A stretch of DNA of 16,928 bases. Origin: CAZDBA01 sp964503615 (GTDB taxonomy: Bacteria > Planctomycetota > Planctomycetia > Pirellulales > Pirellulaceae). Every line of letters begins with the position of its first letter. The first letter of the stretch is position 1. The stretch is from positions 1 through 16,928 of the forward strand of contig CAZDBA010000109.1 of assembly GCA_964503615.1 (NCBI GenBank), given 5' to 3'. Below are positions 13,765-16,928 of this stretch, one piece after another. Both the position numbers and the translations under genes were made by a program. Under the pieces are notes generated by a model that saw only the letters and a list, made by a program, of their open reading frames with translations, was not told where the DNA came from and did no database searches.

Positions 13765-14685
13765 CTAAGCGACTTGTGATACCTTTGGTTCACTTTTTCC
13801 AGATTGGCCAAAACCAGCGCTGGTCACCAAGGGCTTTTCGCATTCGATAAAGATCGAATCAGGCTTGCGTACCAAATCATCAACAGCATCAAGTTCAAAG
13901 CTGGCATAGTCAGCGATCTGACTCTCGGTGGCTTCGCAAATATTGAAGTTAATAAACCCAGTCGACTCGGCTAGTTCGCGAAGCGAAAACCGATCGTACA
14001 TCCAACGGTGAATTTCACCCTCCGAACGGAACAGGCCTTCATCAAGCGCAGTAGCCGCCTCACTTCCCAGCACCAATCCAACGACAGCCCGGCAAAGACG
14101 ACGGCGAAGCCCCAACGAGATTCGGCCCAAGCGTTTGAACAGTGGCAACGACGCCAACGCTTCAGTACTTCTGTGCGACTGGCAAATTGAGAATTCGTCG
14201 CCAAGCCGCGACTTAACAAATTGCGAATTTTTGATTTCCCGGCTAGCCATGTATCTTCCCATCTTCCCACCAGAACTGCGCCGCACCAGTTGATCAAGCA
14301 ATTCCAGTTTCATCCATTTGTAATTGATCTGGGATGTCTCGTTGCCCCACCAGGCTTCCTGATGCGTTTCCAAATAGAGTCGCGCGATACACTCGAGATC
14401 CGGCACAGCGATCCGCAAAATCCCACCGGGTCTCAGAACACGGTAGCATTCCTCAATTAGTTTTCGGCCTTCAATTGGTTCGAGATGCTCAAGAATATGA
14501 GAATGGTAGACGGCGGAAAATCTTCCTTCCTCAAAAGGAAGTCCCTTGTTTACGTCATGGCAAATTACACTTGGATCGCTGGTCTCCAGATCAAGATTGA
14601 GCCAGTCCTCATGATAGCGCCGTCCGCAACCGATGTTGAGCAGCGGACTTTCAAATAATGGGCGTTTGGAATTAGATTTTAACAT
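13765..14685 (-). CDS. Class I SAM-dependent methyltransferase
   Basis: This 306-residue soluble protein has a Methyltransf_11-type N-terminal half. LLNIGCG (15-21) is motif I for S-adenosylmethionine, followed by the acidic Asp32 in WLNLDLE, CHDVNKGLPF (42-51), SHILEHLEP (62-70) and YRVLRPGGILRIAVPDLE (81-98). The second half (about 100-306) carries a helical insert with basic patches and HRWMYDRFSLRELAESTGF, as in methyltransferases found near polysaccharide genes. The substrate is unknown; a sugar or lipid-linked glycan is inferred from the adjacent TylF-type methyltransferase and glycosyltransferase. The ATG at 14685 lies 140 bases after the TylF gene stop, so the two may be co-transcribed. 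No Shine-Dalgarno sequence is seen. Confidence 0.88.
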   Translation of the reverse strand: MLKSNSKRPLFESPLLNIGCGRRYHEDWLNLDLETSDPSVICHDVNKGLPFEEGRFSAVYHSHILEHLEPIEGRKLIEECYRVLRPGGILRIAVPDLECIARLYLETHQEAWWGNETSQINYKWMKLELLDQLVRRSSGGKMGRYMASREIKNSQFVKSRLGDEFSICQSHRSTEALASLPLFKRLGRISLGLRRRLCRAVVGLVLGSEAATALDEGLFRSEGEIHRWMYDRFSLRELAESTGFINFNICEATESQIADYASFELDAVDDLVRKPDSIFIECEKPLVTSAGFGQSGKSEPKVSQVA

Positions 14686-14825
14686 GGCTGGAAAAGAGAT
14701 TTCTTTGATTTAATTGGGACCAAATGTTGAGTTGATACATTGGCAGACCATCAAGTTGATTCAACCTCGCAAGATTAACTGTTGTTTGAGACACCGATCC
14801 AATGGGCCCTAAAGTTCCTATTGCA

Positions 14826-15626
14826 TCAAACATCTGACAAACGAGGGAAATAAATACCGATCCTTCCCGTGTAGTCGATTCGATTAAGCAACATTGCGAT
14901 ATTGTTTTCTTCAAAGTACTCATCGACGGCACGCCGACAACCTTCCCAGTGTCCGTAGTCGTCGACGATCAGAACACCACCAGGAACTAGTCTTGGAAAC
15001 AGATACTCCAACTCGCAGCGAGTTGACTCGTACCAATCAGTATCAAGCCGCAGGAGACTAATGCGATCAGGAATCTGGATCGGCAGTGTGTCTTCAACTT
15101 TTCCTTCAACGAAACGAACCTTCTGCATTGGATAGCCGGTACTGACCATTGCTGTTTTGACTTGCTCCAGCGGCGAGTAACACCAAACACTCTCCGCATC
15201 ATTTGGATCCTGCTGTTTCAACAATGCTTCGGCCGACTGCCCCATATAGTCGACATCTTGCTCGGTCGGCGCTGACATTCCATCGAAAGTGTCATAAAGC
15301 CACAGTGTTCGGTTTGTGTCATCATTGGCCAGCAACGTTTTCGCAGCAGCAGCCGTACTGCCACCACGCCAAACACCACATTCGACAAAATCTCCCTGGA
15401 TCTGATTTCGACTCACGTAGTCGACGGCATTGCATAGCCCCAAAATTCGCTCCGGCGAAGTCATTGTGAGCGAACGAACTGACTCAATGACCTCCAATTG
15501 CTTAAACGTTGCGTCGGGCAATTGACGGTGGAGATTTTCTCGACGGCTCTGCGCCAATTTAGCATCCAGGACTTCTCGCGAGACCTGAGGACGCTTGGAG
15601 CGAATTCGACGCATCAAAGATTTCAA
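14826..15626 (-). CDS. TylF/MycF-family O-methyltransferase
   Basis: TylF-type enzymes methylate sugar hydroxyls using SAM and a divalent metal. The 266-residue protein has FVECGVWRGGSTAAAAKTL (80-98, SAM motif), LYDTFDGMSAPT (110-121), LLRLDTDWYEST (191-202), and GGVLIVDDYGHWEGC (216-230). Asp195 with Asp222 and Asp223 correspond to the family's metal ligands. The TTG at 15626 is taken as start because AGAGAGG precedes it by five bases; the ATG at 15614, four residues later, lacks such a site. It is first in a minus-strand pair with the class I methyltransferase and divergent from the glycosyltransferase. A role in modifying a surface polysaccharide is likely but inferred. Confidence 0.93.
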   Translation of the reverse strand: MKSLMRRIRSKRPQVSREVLDAKLAQSRRENLHRQLPDATFKQLEVIESVRSLTMTSPERILGLCNAVDYVSRNQIQGDFVECGVWRGGSTAAAAKTLLANDDTNRTLWLYDTFDGMSAPTEQDVDYMGQSAEALLKQQDPNDAESVWCYSPLEQVKTAMVSTGYPMQKVRFVEGKVEDTLPIQIPDRISLLRLDTDWYESTRCELEYLFPRLVPGGVLIVDDYGHWEGCRRAVDEYFEENNIAMLLNRIDYTGRIGIYFPRLSDV

Positions 15627-15631
15627 AATCG

Positions 15632-15638
15632 CCTCTCT
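15632..15638 (-). promoter_or_regulatory. Shine-Dalgarno AGAGAGG supporting a TTG start
   Basis: On the minus strand AGAGAGG lies five bases before the TTG at 15626, but 17 bases before the ATG at 15614. This favours the TTG as the start of the TylF-family gene. Confidence 0.55.
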
Positions 15639-15678
15639 AAATTAGAACGAAAAGAATGAAATTAGAATGAAAGGTGTA
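15639..15678. repeat. Imperfect 20-bp tandem duplication
   Basis: AAATTAGAACGAAAAGAATG is followed directly by AAATTAGAATGAAAGGTGTA; the first 14 positions differ at one base. It lies in the 297-base divergent spacer (15627-15923) just upstream of the TylF-type gene. The remainder of the spacer holds no gene that I can support and no convincing promoter. Confidence 0.5.
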
Positions 15679-15901
15679 TCAAATTGAAAATCCGGGGTAA
15701 ATACAGTCTTCTTCAACCCCCGGCGCGCTGCCCCTAAGCTTTGAACGCGAACTATCGCACAGCCAGATCAATCTTGGTTGACCAAACAACGTAGGTTAGG
15801 CTGTCATCTACTCGCTACCGTCGTCGGTGCTGTCAACAGACACAACAACACAAGTCAAAACCGAATCCAATACCAAGACACCAAGACCAAAAATAATCGC
15901 T

Positions 15902-15913
15902 GCTGCTAGCTGC
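15902..15913 (+). promoter_or_regulatory. 12-mer upstream of glycosyltransferase start
   Basis: GCTGCTAGCTGC ends exactly 10 bases before the ATG at 15924. It differs at one base from the palindrome found exactly 10 bases before the AnmK-like ATG. An in-frame TAA at 15894-15896 shows that no longer ATG-initiated reading is possible here, so the site is probably untranslated. Confidence 0.35.
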
Positions 15914-15923
15914 GATCAGAATC

Positions 15924-16868
15924 ATGTCGCTTGAGACTCCAATCGCGTTTTGCATCTTCAATCGCCCCGAGCTAACAGCTCGCGTTTTTGAAGCGATTCG
16001 ATGCGCCAGTCCCAAACAATTGCTTGTGATCGCCGACGGTCCGCGCGAGCACCAACCCGGCGACGCAGAGGCCGTCGAGCAAACCCGCAAGATTCTTGAT
16101 CGTATCGACTGGCCGTGCCAAGTCAAAACGAACTTCAGTCCTACCAACCTCGGCTGTAGAATCAGAATGGCAACCGGGTTGACCTGGGCGTTTGAGCAAG
16201 CCGAAGAGTTGATCATTCTTGAGGACGATTGTCTTCCCGATCCAACTTTCTTTCCTTTTGCCCAGTCGCTGCTACGCCGTTATCGCGATGTCCCGCAAAT
16301 CATGATGATCAGCGGGGACAACTTCCAACCTGCCCCAACCTCCAACAACAGTTATTACTTCTCCCGTTGGGCGCATATCTGGGGCTGGGCAAGTTGGCGA
16401 CGAGCGTGGAACCATTTCGATTTGGAAATTGAATCATGGCCTGCTACTAAAATCAACGGATTGCTTGCCGGACAGGTCGATTCGCCAGCCGAGTATCAAT
16501 ACTGGGCAAGTGTCTTTGACCAAGTTCACCAAGGTCAGATCGACACGTGGGACTTTTCATGGGCATACGCACTATGGAAACAAAATGGTTTGGCAATCCT
16601 GCCGGAGCTCAACCTCGTAACCAACCTTGGCTTTAGCGACTCAGCCACTCATACGATCGACCCTGAATCCAAGCTCGCCAATCTTCCGTCGCATCGCATC
16701 GATCAGCTTGTTCACCCAACTGACATTCAAAGAAACGTTGCCGCCGACATTTTTACATGGGAAAACATTATGGCCCCGCCCCCACTGGGCTCTGCGGAAC
16801 AACCGACTCAAACCGTTCACAAAAACCTGAGTTGGCACCGGCGCTTGTTACGTTCGTTTGTAAAATAA
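15924..16868 (+). CDS. Glycosyltransferase, GT2-like
   Basis: The 314-residue cytoplasmic or membrane-peripheral protein has a nucleotide-sugar-binding fold. Its landmarks are PIAFCIFNRPELT (6-18), LLVIADGPR (33-41), NLGCRIRMATGLTWAF (75-90) and a DXD-like LEDDCLPDPTFF (99-110) that should bind the metal and sugar nucleotide. A further conserved block, FSRWAHIWGWASWRRAW (146-162), is typical of GT-A proteins annotated as HlpA-like or family 2 relatives. No transmembrane helix is seen. The donor and acceptor cannot be told. It stands divergent from two methyltransferase genes, which together suggest the edge of a surface-glycan locus continuing to the right. The ATG at 15924 begins directly at the fold. 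Confidence 0.9.
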   Translation: MSLETPIAFCIFNRPELTARVFEAIRCASPKQLLVIADGPREHQPGDAEAVEQTRKILDRIDWPCQVKTNFSPTNLGCRIRMATGLTWAFEQAEELIILEDDCLPDPTFFPFAQSLLRRYRDVPQIMMISGDNFQPAPTSNNSYYFSRWAHIWGWASWRRAWNHFDLEIESWPATKINGLLAGQVDSPAEYQYWASVFDQVHQGQIDTWDFSWAYALWKQNGLAILPELNLVTNLGFSDSATHTIDPESKLANLPSHRIDQLVHPTDIQRNVAADIFTWENIMAPPPLGSAEQPTQTVHKNLSWHRRLLRSFVK

Positions 16869-16873
16869 ATCAA

Positions 16874-16894
16874 ATTGCCAATTGCCAATTGCGA
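16874..16894. repeat. Short 7-bp tandem repeat
   Basis: ATTGCCA, ATTGCCA and ATTGCGA lie in tandem a few bases after the glycosyltransferase stop. It has no obvious terminator shape; it may be chance or a slippage product. Confidence 0.4.
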
Positions 16895-16907
16895 CTTCAA
16901 CCTAACC

Positions 16908-16928
16908 ATGAACCTGAGAGGTGTCAGC
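16908..16928 (+). CDS. Possible start of the next gene, cut by window end
   Basis: An ATG at 16908 opens MNLRGVS up to the window edge, 39 bases after the glycosyltransferase stop and in the same direction. Only seven codons are visible and there is no Shine-Dalgarno sequence, so this is a guess. Confidence 0.2.

Noticed and set aside
15692..15723. Inverted repeat CCGGGG / CCCCGG in the TylF-glycosyltransferase spacer
   Set aside because: The arms are only 6 bp with a 20-base loop, and there is no T-tract.
15775..15786. Near-palindrome TTGGTTGACCAA as an operator
   Set aside because: The 5-base arms are short, and a similar TTGGTTGGCCAA at the window start is too small a match to support a shared site.

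Overview
The window looks like a Planctomycetota chromosome, most likely Pirellulales or close to it. This rests on gene content rather than any marker gene: an N-terminus of the 'SIRTLMLVTLGIA' type, a TIGR03067-like secreted protein, an SHD1-domain secreted protein, a HEAT-repeat lipoprotein, and frequent absence of Shine-Dalgarno sequences. A run of exactly 100 N at 13403-13502 marks a scaffold join.

Left part (161-3262, minus strand): a compact five-gene run reading xseA, xseB, a DUF2293 protein, a secreted TIGR03067-like protein and a small three-helix membrane protein. The intergenic gaps are only 2 to 28 bases, so this is probably one operon built on exodeoxyribonuclease VII. Divergent from it is guaB (IMP dehydrogenase, 3479-4996) with a plausible promoter. 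The next gene encodes a large secreted SHD1-domain protein, and its signal-peptide start lies inside the 3' end of guaB, giving a 68-base out-of-phase overlap. A strong two-tier intrinsic terminator ends this plus-strand unit.

Middle (6953-11062, minus strand): a HEAT-repeat lipoprotein, a DacZ/DisA-type diadenylate cyclase with variant motifs, NAD(P)H-hydrate epimerase, and a diverged relative of anhydro-N-acetylmuramic acid kinase (AnmK) that has lost nearly all recognisable ATP-binding motifs. Divergent from these is nadK (NAD kinase), followed by a secreted protein of unknown function. NAD(P) repair and NAD phosphorylation therefore flank a probable c-di-AMP synthase.

Right part (13362-16928): gene fragments either side of the sequencing gap, a terminator, then a likely surface-glycan region. 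It holds a class I SAM methyltransferase, a TylF-family O-methyltransferase (both minus strand) and a divergent glycosyltransferase.

No complete novel system (defence island, CRISPR, secretion cluster) is evident. The items most worth a second look are the AnmK-like probable pseudokinase, the variant diadenylate cyclase locus, the near-identical 12-mer placed exactly 10 bases before two unrelated start codons, the DUF2293 gene in the xseAB operon, and the guaB overlap.
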